DNA from: Burkholderia anthina | Lineage (GTDB): Bacteria > Pseudomonadota > Gammaproteobacteria > Burkholderiales > Burkholderiaceae | Direction of reading: 5' to 3' | NCBI RefSeq assembly: GCF_902498995.1 | Contig: NZ_CABVLY010000034.1 | Span: 1-64,000, forward strand | DNA length: 64,000 nucleotides | Part shown: one piece after another, positions 33,775 through 42,517 of the stretch | How the letters are laid out: each line of letters opens with the position of its first letter | Numbering within the stretch: position 1 is the stretch's first letter | Position numbers and translations under genes: made by a program | Notes under the pieces: generated by a model | The model's database searches: none | What the model was told of the DNA's origin: nothing | Seen by the model: the letters and a program-made list of their open reading frames with translations, nothing else

Positions 33775-34389
33775 TCACGCATGCAGCAGGCGCGCCGCTT
33801 CGCGCTGTTCGACGGCGACCGCGCGGCGATAGCCGTCGCGGTCCTCGGCGCGCGCGACATAGTCGCCGAGCACGCCTTCGTGCGGCAGCAGGTGCGCGTC
33901 GAACGCGATCTTCAGCGTGCTGGCGAGCAGCAGGTCGGCCGCGGTGAAGCGGTCGCCGACGAGCCAGCGGCTATGGGCGAGCGCCTGCGCGAGCGCACGC
34001 TGCACGCGCGTGATGTTGCCCCAGCCGAACGCGACCGGATTGCCCGACGCGCCGGTGAATTTCTCGGCCATCGCGGGCTCGAGGCAGGTGGGCGTGAAGA
34101 ACATCCACTGCAGGAAGCGGCCGCGCAGCGGGTCGTCGGGCGCGATGCCGAGCCGGGCGCCGGGACAGCAATCGGCGAGATAGAGCAGCACGGCGCCGGA
34201 TTCGGCGAACGGTTCGCCGCCGTCGTCGAGCGCGGGCAGCTTGGCCATCGGATTGACCTGGACGAACGCGTCGCTGCCCTGTTCGTGCGACCGCAGGTCG
34301 ATCGGCACGAGCTCGTAGACGGCGCCGATTTCCTCCAGCATCCACAGCGCCCGGAATGCCCGGGTTTTCGGCCAGTAGTAGAGCTTCAT
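33775..34389 (-). CDS. Glutathione S-transferase family protein
   Basis: A 204-residue GST. The N-domain begins MKLYYWPKTRAFRALWMLEE, with NPMAKLPAL (cis-Pro) and FAESGAVLLYLADCCP (glutathione-binding Glu-Ser). The C-domain contains WLVGDRFTAADLLLAS, the conserved GST N-capping box. It converges on the KirBac gene. An AT-rich inverted-repeat site lies 153-188 bp upstream and may control it. Substrate unknown. Confidence 0.9.
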   Translation of the reverse strand: MKLYYWPKTRAFRALWMLEEIGAVYELVPIDLRSHEQGSDAFVQVNPMAKLPALDDGGEPFAESGAVLLYLADCCPGARLGIAPDDPLRGRFLQWMFFTPTCLEPAMAEKFTGASGNPVAFGWGNITRVQRALAQALAHSRWLVGDRFTAADLLLASTLKIAFDAHLLPHEGVLGDYVARAEDRDGYRRAVAVEQREAARLLHA

Positions 34390-34831
34390 CGCGCCTCCGC
34401 GTCGGGTGTGCGTGTCGGTTCGGTGGATGTTCAAGCGTACCCGAGCGGGAGCGGTTCGGACAGGGGCCGGCGGCAGAGTGACGCGCGGCGGGGCATGCGG
34501 ATCGACGATGAATCTCGCGCAAAGCCCGTGTGCGCGGTAGGTCATGAAGTAACTAGTTATAAATTAACTAGTCATGAATTGGCCGCTCAGGGTTTGCTCG
34601 AAACGGGATACCTCTACACTGTCCCGCCGACGTTGCCGTGGTGTCGCAACCGGTCGCACGCGCAATCGACGCCGCCCTTCGACATGCGGCAAAACGAGGA
34701 GGCCGGACCGCCGCATACCCGGCTGCACGATCATTGAAGTCGAACTCGAAGCGACGCGCTCGCGCCCGGTGAATCAGGCGCCGCGATCATACGCAGAATA
34801 CGGATCGATTGCATACGGACAAGGGCCAGGA
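34390..34831. other. Divergent intergenic region, GST / acetyltransferase
   Basis: No gene seen. It contains the inverted-repeat site at 34542-34577 described separately. Frames read here on the plus strand are out-of-frame extensions without ribosome sites. Confidence 0.35.
34542..34577. promoter_or_regulatory. Candidate regulator site, nested inverted repeats in an AT-rich patch
   Basis: A 36-bp segment is bounded by TCATGA on both ends and holds two ACTAGT motifs (34552-34557 and 34567-34572), one within TAACTAGTTA. The base composition contrasts with the GC-rich flanks. It looks like an operator for a dimeric regulator (HxlR, MarR or TetR type). No regulator gene is adjacent. Confidence 0.45.
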
Positions 34832-35389
34832 ATGGCGAACGACGATCGCATCAGAATCATTCCCCGAAGAACGCCGGAGTCGGCGGCGATGCGTGCCGAC
34901 CTCAAGCGGACGATGACCATCACCGCGCGGCTCAACCGCCTGACCTTCGACGATGCGGACGAAGTCCGTCGATTGTTCGGTGAACTGATCGGAAAGCCAA
35001 TGGACGACGGGTTTCTCTTGATCCCGCCGTTCTACGCGACAGGCGGCGCCGATACCCGGATCGGCCGCAACGTCTTCATCAACCAGAACTGCACGTTCTA
35101 CGATCTCGGCGGCCTCGACATCGGCGACGACGTGATGATCGGGCCGAACGTCAGTCTCATTACGTCCGGACATCCGGTCGAACCTTCGCGCCGGCGCGAC
35201 TGCGTCGTGGCCCGGCCGATCGTGATCGGAAGAAACGTGTGGGTCGGCGCGGGCGCGACGATCATCGGCGGCGTGACGGTCGGCGAGAATTCGGTGGTCG
35301 CCGCGGGTTCTGTCGTGACCCGCGACGTTCCTCCGGATACGCTCGTCGGCGGAAACCCGGCGCAGATCATCCGGTCGATTGCGGAGTGA
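34832..35389 (+). CDS. Hexapeptide-repeat sugar/maltose-type O-acetyltransferase
   Basis: A 185-residue left-handed beta-helix acetyltransferase of the Maa/NodL/LacA group, using acetyl-CoA. Hexapeptide repeats run from about residue 75 (IGRNVFINQNCTFYD) to 170 (VGENSVVAAGSVVTRDVP), with the acceptor-site loop LITSGHPVEP holding the catalytic His and the terminal GNPAQIIR typical of the family. The start ATG at 34832 has AAGGG nearby. It stands alone; downstream lies the long repeat array. Acceptor unknown. Confidence 0.9.
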   Translation: MANDDRIRIIPRRTPESAAMRADLKRTMTITARLNRLTFDDADEVRRLFGELIGKPMDDGFLLIPPFYATGGADTRIGRNVFINQNCTFYDLGGLDIGDDVMIGPNVSLITSGHPVEPSRRRDCVVARPIVIGRNVWVGAGATIIGGVTVGENSVVAAGSVVTRDVPPDTLVGGNPAQIIRSIAE

Positions 35390-35435
35390 GATCGTTCGCG
35401 GCGGCCGGCGCGAACGATCGCCGCTGCAGGACGGA

Positions 35436-36848
35436 TGTGGACAACCTGCCCTTCCGCTCACTCGAAATGCTGTGCAGCCGAACGGTGAGCACTCGGCCGG
35501 AGGCCGAATCGGCATGGCTTTCCGGCATTGGGTGAGCATCATGGGGCAGACGCGGAAATCGACTTGGCCGGTTCGCCGGCGGCGAATCTTCACGCAATTT
35601 CCGTTGTGGATAACCCGGCATCGAAACCACTCGACACGCTGTGCGTTCGACAGGTGAGGGTGACCGAATGCAGCCGGATACGAGGCAAGGGGTGTGGACA
35701 ACCGGGGTGCACAACGACGAAAAATGCTGTGCTTCCGAATGGTGAGTGTCGAAGCCCGATGGCCCGCAGGGCTTGTCCGGCGCGGATTTCCGCGCCCTCC
35801 GCGAGAATCCGGAGCGCCGCGCATTCTAACGGCTCGTGCGGATTCGCGATAGGTTCGGGTGGAGGTCGCGGTGCGGATATCCGGTCCCGGAAGCGACTCG
35901 ACGCGCTGTGTATTTCAGCGGTGAGCACAAGTGCCTGATCGAACCACGCGTCCGCTTCCTGTCCGTTGGCACCACCCGAAGCGCCGCGCATTCTAACCGC
36001 ACTCGCGCATGCGTGTTCCGTTCCGATGGGGATCCCCGGCTTCCCAGGCAACTCGGCACGCTGTGCATTTCATGGGTGAGTGTGAGCGCGCGTTCGGCCG
36101 GGAGCCAGTCCCGGCGCGGCTGACGGCAAGATTCGCGACGTGCCGGGTTGCTCGTCGCTCGGGCCTGCCACGCTCGAATCGGCGCCCTTGTCCGATCGAA
36201 TGCTTGATGCTCACCATTGGGATGCACAGCATTTCGAGTTGCCGCGGGTCGGTCGATTCGTCCCCCTTGACTGGCGCGCGCGTGCGACCCAATGCCAACG
36301 CTCACCATTCAAATGCACAGCATTTGGCGTTGTCGTGGATCGGGCTATCCACAACTCGATCGGCATTCTCCCGAGATTGTGCGCCGACGCTCACCATCGA
36401 AATTCACAGTGTTTCGAGTGGCTCGGGATCGAGCTATCCACAATCGGATCGATGCCATCCTGCAAGCGCGTGCCGATGACTCATCACTAAATTCCCGGCG
36501 TTAGCGGGTAGGCGATGTCGAGTCCGGGCGGCATACGCATGGTGGACAAGGGGCGTTGCCGGTATGCGCCCGAACGGCGAGAACGACCGTCGTATCGACG
36601 AAACGGGGATGAATCCATGTGGATATCTCTCGCCGGCATTCAGTCGTCGCGCTGTGAATTTCAGTGGTGAGCCTCGGCCCCCGAGCGAACGGAGGTATCG
36701 ATTGCGGTGTGGAAATCCCGGCCCGACGCCAGTCGAAACCCTGTGCAACCGAAAGGTGAGGGTGCGCATCCGATTGCCCGGGTAGTCCGCGGATGTGGAC
36801 ATCCCGCATCTCCGGCCAGTCGGAACGCTGTGCATTTCATCGGTGAGC
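35436..36848. repeat. Array of about 15 bipartite elements, ~88-bp period, with an inverted central block
   Basis: Each unit has a box TGTGGAYAW, 24 bp of looser sequence ending in TCGAAAC or similar, then a 22-bp box with consensus GCTGTGCATTTCA-NN-GGTGAGC. The first base of box 1 is 33 bp (once 32) before that of box 2. Forward box-2 starts: 35469, 35638, 35726, 35816 (variant), 35905, 35983 (variant), 36060, 36561 (degenerate), 36651, 36740, 36827. Reverse copies occupy 36209-36230, 36300-36321, 36389-36410 and 36479-36500. Box 1 is at 35436, 35605, 35693, 35872, 36027, 36618, 36708, 36794 and, reversed, at 36345 and 36434. Neighbouring units are mostly 87-91 bp apart. Units differ from each other by many substitutions, so the array is old rather than freshly duplicated. 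No family recognised. Confidence 0.88.
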
Positions 36849-37005
36849 GTGCTTGCCGTCCGTCGCTCAAACCCTTGCCGCACGGGGCGCCAGCGCCGGC
36901 CACCCAGTCGCCCGGCGCGCCGCTCGCCCGCTGCGCATCCTCGCCGTTTCAAGGCCATTCATCCGCGCGCCCCGGCACGTCATCAACCGCCCGCCAATAC
37001 CCCGC

Positions 37006-37091
37006 GCGAAAACTTTCTCAAATCCGGCCTAAAACCTGCGCAGTTTTTCTCGCTATCTCCGCACCCGAGCAAGATGAGAAAAAACTTTCTC
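37006..37091 (+). promoter_or_regulatory. Repeated AAAACTTTCTC motifs upstream of the Ior gene
   Basis: AAAACTTTCTC occurs at about 37009-37019 and again at 37081-37091; the second copy lies in a palindrome GAGAAA-AAAC-TTTCTC (37076-37091). A related TTTTTCTCGC is at 37044-37053. The surrounding 100 bp are AT-rich for this genome. It is likely a regulator-binding promoter region for the gene starting at 37189. Confidence 0.4.
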
Positions 37092-37188
37092 GCCTCTCCG
37101 CGAAAAAATAGAGCCATCCAGCTGCCTCCGGCCGGCGTCGCCCGACGCCCCCGCGCAGCCCAGAACAGCACAATCCGGAGACATCCCC

Positions 37189-40100
37189 ATGACCGCTCGC
37201 CTGCCCGTCGACGGCACGCCCGCACTATCCGACTACCGCCTGACCGACAACCTGACCGCCACGCGCGGCCGGATCTTCCTGACCGGCACGCAGGCGCTGG
37301 TTCGCCTGCTGCTGATGCAGCGCGCGTCCGACACCGCACAAGGGCTGAACACGGCCGGCTTCGTCAGCGGCTATCGCGGCTCGCCGCTCGGGATGGTCGA
37401 CCAGCAGCTGTGGAAGGCGAAGAAACTGCTCGACGGCAGCGGCGTGCGCTTCCTGCCCGCGATCAACGAGGAACTCGGCGGTACCGCGGTACTCGGCACG
37501 CAGCGCGTCGAGGCCGATCCGGAGCGCACCGTCGATGGCGTATATGCGATGTGGTACGGCAAGGGCCCCGGCGTCGACCGCGCGGGCGATGCGCTCAAGC
37601 ACGGCAACGCATACGGTTCGTCGCCGCACGGCGGCGTGCTGGTGGTGGCGGGCGACGACCACGGCTGCGTGTCGTCGTCGATGCCGCACCAGAGCGACTT
37701 CGCGATGATGGCGTGGCACATGCCGGTCGTGAACCCGTCGAACATCGCGGACATGCTCGAATTCGGCCTGTACGGCTGGGCGTTGTCGCGCTACTCGGGC
37801 GCATGGGTCGGCTTCAAGGCGATCTCGGAGACCGTCGAGTCGGGCTCGACCGTCGATCTCGACGCGCTGCAGACGCACTGGCCCGCGCCCGCGGGCTTCA
37901 CGCCGCCGCCGGGCGGCCTGCACAACCGCTGGCCGGACCTGCCGAGCCTCACGATCGAGGCGCGCCTCGCCGCGAAGCTCGACGCGGTGCGCCATTTCGC
38001 GCGCACCCACAGCATCGACAAGTGGATCGCGCCGGGCGCGCAGGCGAACGTCGGCATCGTCACCTGCGGCAAGGCGCACCTCGACCTGATGGAGGCGCTG
38101 CGCCGCCTGGATCTGACGGTCGCCGATCTCGATGCGGCCGGCGTGCGGATCTACAAGGTCGGCCTGTCGTATCCGCTCGAGATGACGCGCATCGAGACCT
38201 TCGTCGACGGGCTCGCCGAGGTGCTGGTGATCGAGGAGAAGGGCCCCGTCATCGAGCAGCAGATCAAGGACTACCTGTACAACCGCGCGGACGGCGCGCG
38301 CCCGCGTGTGCTCGGCAAGCACGATGCGGCTGGCGCGTGCCTGCTGTCCGAGCTCGGCGAACTGCGCCCGTCGCGGATCCTGCCGGTGTTCGCCGACTGG
38401 CTCGCGCGCCACAAGCCGGCGCTCGATCGCCGCGAGCGCGTGGTCGATCTCGTCGCGCCGCAGATCCTGTCTAACGAAGCCGACGCGGTGAAGCGCACGC
38501 CGTACTTCTGCTCGGGCTGCCCGCACAACACGTCGACGAAGGTGCCGGAAGGCTCGATCGCGCAGGCCGGCATCGGCTGCCACTTCATGGCGTCGTGGAT
38601 GGAGCGCGACACGACCGGCCTGATCCAGATGGGCGGCGAGGGCGTCGACTGGGCCGCGCACGCGATGTTCACCCACACGAAGCACGTGTTCCAGAATCTC
38701 GGCGACGGCACCTACTTCCACTCGGGCATTCTCGCGATCCGCCAGGCGGTCGCCGCGAAAGCGAACATCACGTACAAGATCCTCTACAACGACGCGGTCG
38801 CGATGACGGGCGGCCAGCCGGTCGACGGCAGCATCTCGGTGCCGCAGATCGCGCGGCAGGTCGAGGCGGAAGGCGTGTCGCGGTTCGTCGTGGTGTCCGA
38901 CGAACCGCAGAAGTACGACGGCCATCACGGGCTGTTTCCCGCCGGCACGACGTTCCATCACCGCGGCGAGCTCGACACGGTGCAGCGCGCGCTGCGCGAA
39001 ACGCCGGGCGTCACCGTGCTGATCTACGACCAGACCTGTGCGGCCGAGAAGCGCCGCCGCCGCAAGAAAGGCGAGTTCCCCGACCCGGACAAGCGCCTGT
39101 TCATCAACGACGCCGTGTGCGAAGGCTGCGGCGACTGCGGCGTGCAGTCGAACTGCCTGTCGGTCGAGCCGCTCGAGACGCCGCTCGGCCGCAAGCGCCG
39201 CATCGACCAGTCGTCGTGCAACAAGGACTACTCGTGCGTGAACGGCTTCTGCCCGAGCTTCGTGACGGTCGAAGGCGCGGCGCTGAAGAAGGCCGCGGGC
39301 GCGGCATTCGACGAGGCGGCGCTCGCCGTGCGCGTCGACGCGCTGCCGGTGCCCGCGACGCATCTCGACGCGGCGCCGTACGACATGCTCGTGACGGGCG
39401 TGGGCGGCACGGGTGTCGTGACGGTCGGCGCGCTGATCAGCATGGCCGCGCACCTCGAAGGCAAGAGCGCGTCGGTGCTCGACTTCATGGGCTTCGCGCA
39501 GAAGGGCGGCTCGGTGCTGTCGTTCGTGCGGATCGCGTCGAGCGACCGGTGGCTGAACCAGGTGCGAATCGACACGCAGCAGGCCGACGTGCTGCTCGCG
39601 TGCGACATGGTCGTCGGCGCGAGCGCCGAGGCGCTGCAGACGGTGCGTCACCAGCGTTCGCGGATCGTCGTCAATACGCACCGGATTCCGAACGCATCGT
39701 TCGTGCAGAACCCCGACGCGGACCTGCATGCGGACGCCCTGCTCGAAAAGATGCATCACGCGGCCGGCGACGGCTACCTGTCGAGCTGCGATGCGCAGGC
39801 GCTCGCCGCGAAATTCCTCGGCGACCCGATCGGCGCGAACATCCTGATGCTCGGCTACGCATGGCAGCTCGGCCTCGTGCCGGTGTCGCTCGCCGCGATG
39901 ATGCGCGCGATCGAGCTGAACAACGTCGCGGTGCCGATGAACAAGCTCGCGTTCTCGATCGGCCGGATGGCGGCCGGCGACGCGGCAGGCCTCGACGCCT
40001 TGTGGAATGCGCGTCACGCGGTGGCCGCGCAGGCGGCATCGCAGACGCTCGCCGAGCTGATCGCCGATCGCGAGGCGCGTCTCGATGCCTACGGCGGCGC

Positions 40101-40761
40101 GCGTTACGTCGAACGCTACCGTGCGCTCGTGAACGCGGCGCGCGCGAAAGGCGACGAGGCGCTGACGCGCGCGGTCGCGACGACGTTCTACCGGCTGCTT
40201 GCGGTGAAGGACGAATACGAAGTCGCGCGGCTGTACGCGGATGGCACGTTCCGCACCGCGCTCGAAGCGCAGTTCGAAGGCGTGCCGGGGCAGGACTATC
40301 GCGTGAAGTTCAACCTCGCACCGCCGACCGTCGCGAAGGCGGGCAGCGACGGCAGCGTGCCGAAGAAACGCGTGTTCGGCCAGTGGATGTGGCCGGTGCT
40401 CGGCACGCTCGCGCGCGTGCGCAGCCTGCGCGGCACGTGGCTCGATCCGTTCGGCCGCACGGTCGAGCGCAGGATGGAGCGTGCGCTCGCGGACGACTAC
40501 GAGACGACGCTCGCGCGCGCGCTCGCCGTGACGAATGCCGGCAATGCGGCGCAGGTCGCGCAACTGGCCGACCTGCACGCCCGCGTGCGCGGCTTCGGTC
40601 ACGTGAAGGTGCGCAATCTCGCCGGCGTGAAGCGTGCGGAGCGCGAACTCGCGCTGCAGCTCGGCATCGACGCGGCGACCAGCGCGGCCGTGCAGCACGC
40701 CGTCGACGAGATGAAGGGCGCGGGGATGCTGAAGGGGATTCCGGTCGTCGTCGCGAAGTAA
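37189..40761 (+). CDS. Fused indolepyruvate:ferredoxin oxidoreductase (IorA-IorB)
   Basis: A 1190-residue single-chain 2-oxoacid:ferredoxin oxidoreductase. The N-terminal part is the alpha/pyrimidine-binding region (SGYRGSPLGMVDQQLWKAKK). The TPP-binding part contains YFCSGCPHNTSTKVPEG and GGEGVDWAAHAMFT (about 440-500) and YNDAVAMTGGQPVDG. A Cys-rich stretch CEGCGDCGVQSNC then CNKDYSCVNGFCPSF (about 645-695) should bind Fe-S. The gamma-like domain starts at VTGVGGTGVVTVGALISMAA (about 740). It would convert aryl pyruvates from amino-acid breakdown to aryl-acyl-CoA. The ribosome site GGAG is at 37176-37179. A terminator follows. Confidence 0.93.
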   Translation: MTARLPVDGTPALSDYRLTDNLTATRGRIFLTGTQALVRLLLMQRASDTAQGLNTAGFVSGYRGSPLGMVDQQLWKAKKLLDGSGVRFLPAINEELGGTAVLGTQRVEADPERTVDGVYAMWYGKGPGVDRAGDALKHGNAYGSSPHGGVLVVAGDDHGCVSSSMPHQSDFAMMAWHMPVVNPSNIADMLEFGLYGWALSRYSGAWVGFKAISETVESGSTVDLDALQTHWPAPAGFTPPPGGLHNRWPDLPSLTIEARLAAKLDAVRHFARTHSIDKWIAPGAQANVGIVTCGKAHLDLMEALRRLDLTVADLDAAGVRIYKVGLSYPLEMTRIETFVDGLAEVLVIEEKGPVIEQQIKDYLYNRADGARPRVLGKHDAAGACLLSELGELRPSRILPVFADWLARHKPALDRRERVVDLVAPQILSNEADAVKRTPYFCSGCPHNTSTKVPEGSIAQAGIGCHFMASWMERDTTGLIQMGGEGVDWAAHAMFTHTKHVFQNLGDGTYFHSGILAIRQAVAAKANITYKILYNDAVAMTGGQPVDGSISVPQIARQVEAEGVSRFVVVSDEPQKYDGHHGLFPAGTTFHHRGELDTVQRALRETPGVTVLIYDQTCAAEKRRRRKKGEFPDPDKRLFINDAVCEGCGDCGVQSNCLSVEPLETPLGRKRRIDQSSCNKDYSCVNGFCPSFVTVEGAALKKAAGAAFDEAALAVRVDALPVPATHLDAAPYDMLVTGVGGTGVVTVGALISMAAHLEGKSASVLDFMGFAQKGGSVLSFVRIASSDRWLNQVRIDTQQADVLLACDMVVGASAEALQTVRHQRSRIVVNTHRIPNASFVQNPDADLHADALLEKMHHAAGDGYLSSCDAQALAAKFLGDPIGANILMLGYAWQLGLVPVSLAAMMRAIELNNVAVPMNKLAFSIGRMAAGDAAGLDALWNARHAVAAQAASQTLAELIADREARLDAYGGARYVERYRALVNAARAKGDEALTRAVATTFYRLLAVKDEYEVARLYADGTFRTALEAQFEGVPGQDYRVKFNLAPPTVAKAGSDGSVPKKRVFGQWMWPVLGTLARVRSLRGTWLDPFGRTVERRMERALADDYETTLARALAVTNAGNAAQVAQLADLHARVRGFGHVKVRNLAGVKRAERELALQLGIDAATSAAVQHAVDEMKGAGMLKGIPVVVAK

Positions 40762-40782
40762 CGCGAACGCGCGGCGGATGTG

Positions 40783-40813
40783 AAAACGGCGACGCTCGCG
40801 CGTCGCCGTTTTT
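40783..40813 (+). terminator. Rho-independent terminator of the Ior gene
   Basis: ACGGCGACGC (40786-40795), loop TCGC, GCGTCGCCGT (40800-40809), flanked by A and T runs, so it may also serve the convergent antiporter gene. Confidence 0.88.
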
Positions 40814-40849
40814 ATGGCCGGCCGGGCAGCGGCCCCGCGTGCGCCGTGC

Positions 40850-42517
40850 TCAGACGATGCCTTTCTTGCGCGTCGACAGCGCCGTCTCCGACAGGTCGAT
40901 CTCGCGGATCAGCTTCGTCAGCGTCTCGTCCGAAATCTTGCTTTCGCTGCGCAGCCGGTACAGCACCGAACGTTCCGCGCGCACGGCCGCGATCCGCATC
41001 TGGAGTTCCATCGTTTCGGCCTGCTTCGCTTCCGCGCGCGGCGTGGGGCCGTCCTCGGCGAGTGCGGCGAGGCGGCGGCGGTACTGGTCCATCACGCGTG
41101 CGGAGATGTCGGCGCAGCGGGCAGCGCCCGATTCGTCGAGATCGGCCGAGATCGCGTCGTGCGACGCATCGATCGCGCGGATCGCGGCCTGCGCGGACGC
41201 CGCGCGGGCGGTGCGTTCTTCGTCGGCGAGCGGGTTGCGCGTCGAGCGCACGCCGCGCAGCAGCAGCGGCAGGCCGATCACCGCGACGATCAGCGAACCG
41301 AGGATCACGGCCGACGCGACGAAGATCGCGGTGTCGCGCCCGGGCAGCGGCGCGCCGTCGGACAGCGCGACGGGTATCGACAGCACGCCCGCGAGCGTGA
41401 CCGCGCCGCGCACGCCGCCGACCGTCATCACCGCGATCGTGCGGATGCCGGCCATCGTGCCGGCGAGGCCCTGGCGTGCCGCGCGGCGGCTCGCGATCCA
41501 GCGCAGCAGCCACACCCACGTGAAGCGGATCGCATACAGCGCGAGCATCATCGCGCACACGTTGAAGATCATCCGGCCGACGAGCGCGTCGCTCGTGTGG
41601 TGCGCATCGACCAGCGCGCGGCCGATGATGTGCGGCAACTGCAGCCCCAGCATGATGAACACCATGCCGTTGAACACGAACTCGATCATCGCCCACGTAC
41701 TTTCGGCACGCACGCGCGACGCGACCGTGCTTTTACGCGAGAAGCTCGTGTAGTTCATCATCATCCCGGCCGACACGGCCGCGAGCACGCCCGACAGGTC
41801 GAGGTGCTCGGCGAACAGATAGGCGGCGAACGGCACGAGCAGCGTCATCACGATGCCCGGGGCCGGATCGCCTTCCTGCTCGGCGTTCAGGAAGCGCGTC
41901 GACAGCGCGCTGAACACCCACGACACGACCGCCCCCGTCGCGAGCCCGCCGGCCGCGACGATCACGAACGTGACCGACGCTTCGCGCAGCGAGAACATGC
42001 CGGTGAGTGCGGCCGCGATCGCGAACTTCAGCGCGACGAGGCCGGACGCGTCGTTCATCAGCGCCTCGCCTTCGAGGATGTGCATCAGTTGCGGCGGGAT
42101 GCGGCCCTTGCCGGCGATCCCCGACAGCGCGACCGCATCGGTCGGCGACAGCACGGCCGCGAGCGCGAACGCGATCGGCAGCGGCAACTCGGGTATCAGC
42201 CAGTGCGCGAAGTACCCCACTGCGAGTACCGTCATGAACACGAGCCCGAACGCGAGCATCAGGATCGCGCGGCGCTGCAGGTACAGCTCGCGCTTCGGAA
42301 TCCGCCAGCCGTCCGCGAACAGCAGCGGCGGGATGAACAGCAGCATGAAGATTTCGGGGTCGAACGTGACGTGCAGGTTGAGCTTCGGCCACGCGAGCAT
42401 CGCGCCGAACGCGATCTGCATCAGCGGCAGCGGCAGCCGCAACGGCAGCAGGCGCGTGATCGCACCGGACAGCGCGACGGTGAGCAACAAAATCAGGACG
42501 GTGAAGACGATTTCCAT
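40850..42517 (-). CDS. CPA1-family Na+/H+ antiporter
   Basis: A 555-residue monovalent cation:proton antiporter. About 12 hydrophobic segments cover residues 1-420, with the family motifs FIPPLLFADGWRI and LSPTDAVALSGI (the DAV motif), EGEALMNDASGLVALKFA, and VGGVRGAVTLAGVLSIP. A hydrophilic helical C-terminal tail (about 425-555) is cytoplasmic and may regulate transport. The start ATG at 42517 gives the first helix directly; the longer frame upstream overlaps the next gene's promoter. Ion choice (Na+ or K+) cannot be told. Confidence 0.92.
   Translation of the reverse strand: MEIVFTVLILLLTVALSGAITRLLPLRLPLPLMQIAFGAMLAWPKLNLHVTFDPEIFMLLFIPPLLFADGWRIPKRELYLQRRAILMLAFGLVFMTVLAVGYFAHWLIPELPLPIAFALAAVLSPTDAVALSGIAGKGRIPPQLMHILEGEALMNDASGLVALKFAIAAALTGMFSLREASVTFVIVAAGGLATGAVVSWVFSALSTRFLNAEQEGDPAPGIVMTLLVPFAAYLFAEHLDLSGVLAAVSAGMMMNYTSFSRKSTVASRVRAESTWAMIEFVFNGMVFIMLGLQLPHIIGRALVDAHHTSDALVGRMIFNVCAMMLALYAIRFTWVWLLRWIASRRAARQGLAGTMAGIRTIAVMTVGGVRGAVTLAGVLSIPVALSDGAPLPGRDTAIFVASAVILGSLIVAVIGLPLLLRGVRSTRNPLADEERTARAASAQAAIRAIDASHDAISADLDESGAARCADISARVMDQYRRRLAALAEDGPTPRAEAKQAETMELQMRIAAVRAERSVLYRLRSESKISDETLTKLIREIDLSETALSTRKKGIV

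Larger units (their letters stand above)
35390..37188. other. 1.8-kb gene-free region holding a repeat array
   Basis: Open frames occur here on all six frames only because stops are rare at this GC content; none has a ribosome site, a domain or a frame that stays with the repeat period. Bases 35436-36848 form the repeat array described separately. Bases 36850-37188 hold the presumed promoter region of the indolepyruvate oxidoreductase gene, which turns AT-rich from 37005. Confidence 0.7.

Noticed and set aside
35436..36848. CRISPR array
   Set aside because: Repeats are too degenerate (many substitutions per unit), change orientation, and no cas gene is near; CRISPR repeats are near-identical and unidirectional.
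35436..36848. Integron cassette array (attC sites)
   Set aside because: No integrase, no GTTRRRY core in most units, and no ORF fits between the units; only two variant units contain a TCTAAC.
35379..36958. Several open frames of 80-175 codons in the array region
   Set aside because: They lie on all frames, have no ribosome sites or domains, and repeat peptides change frame because the period is not a multiple of three.
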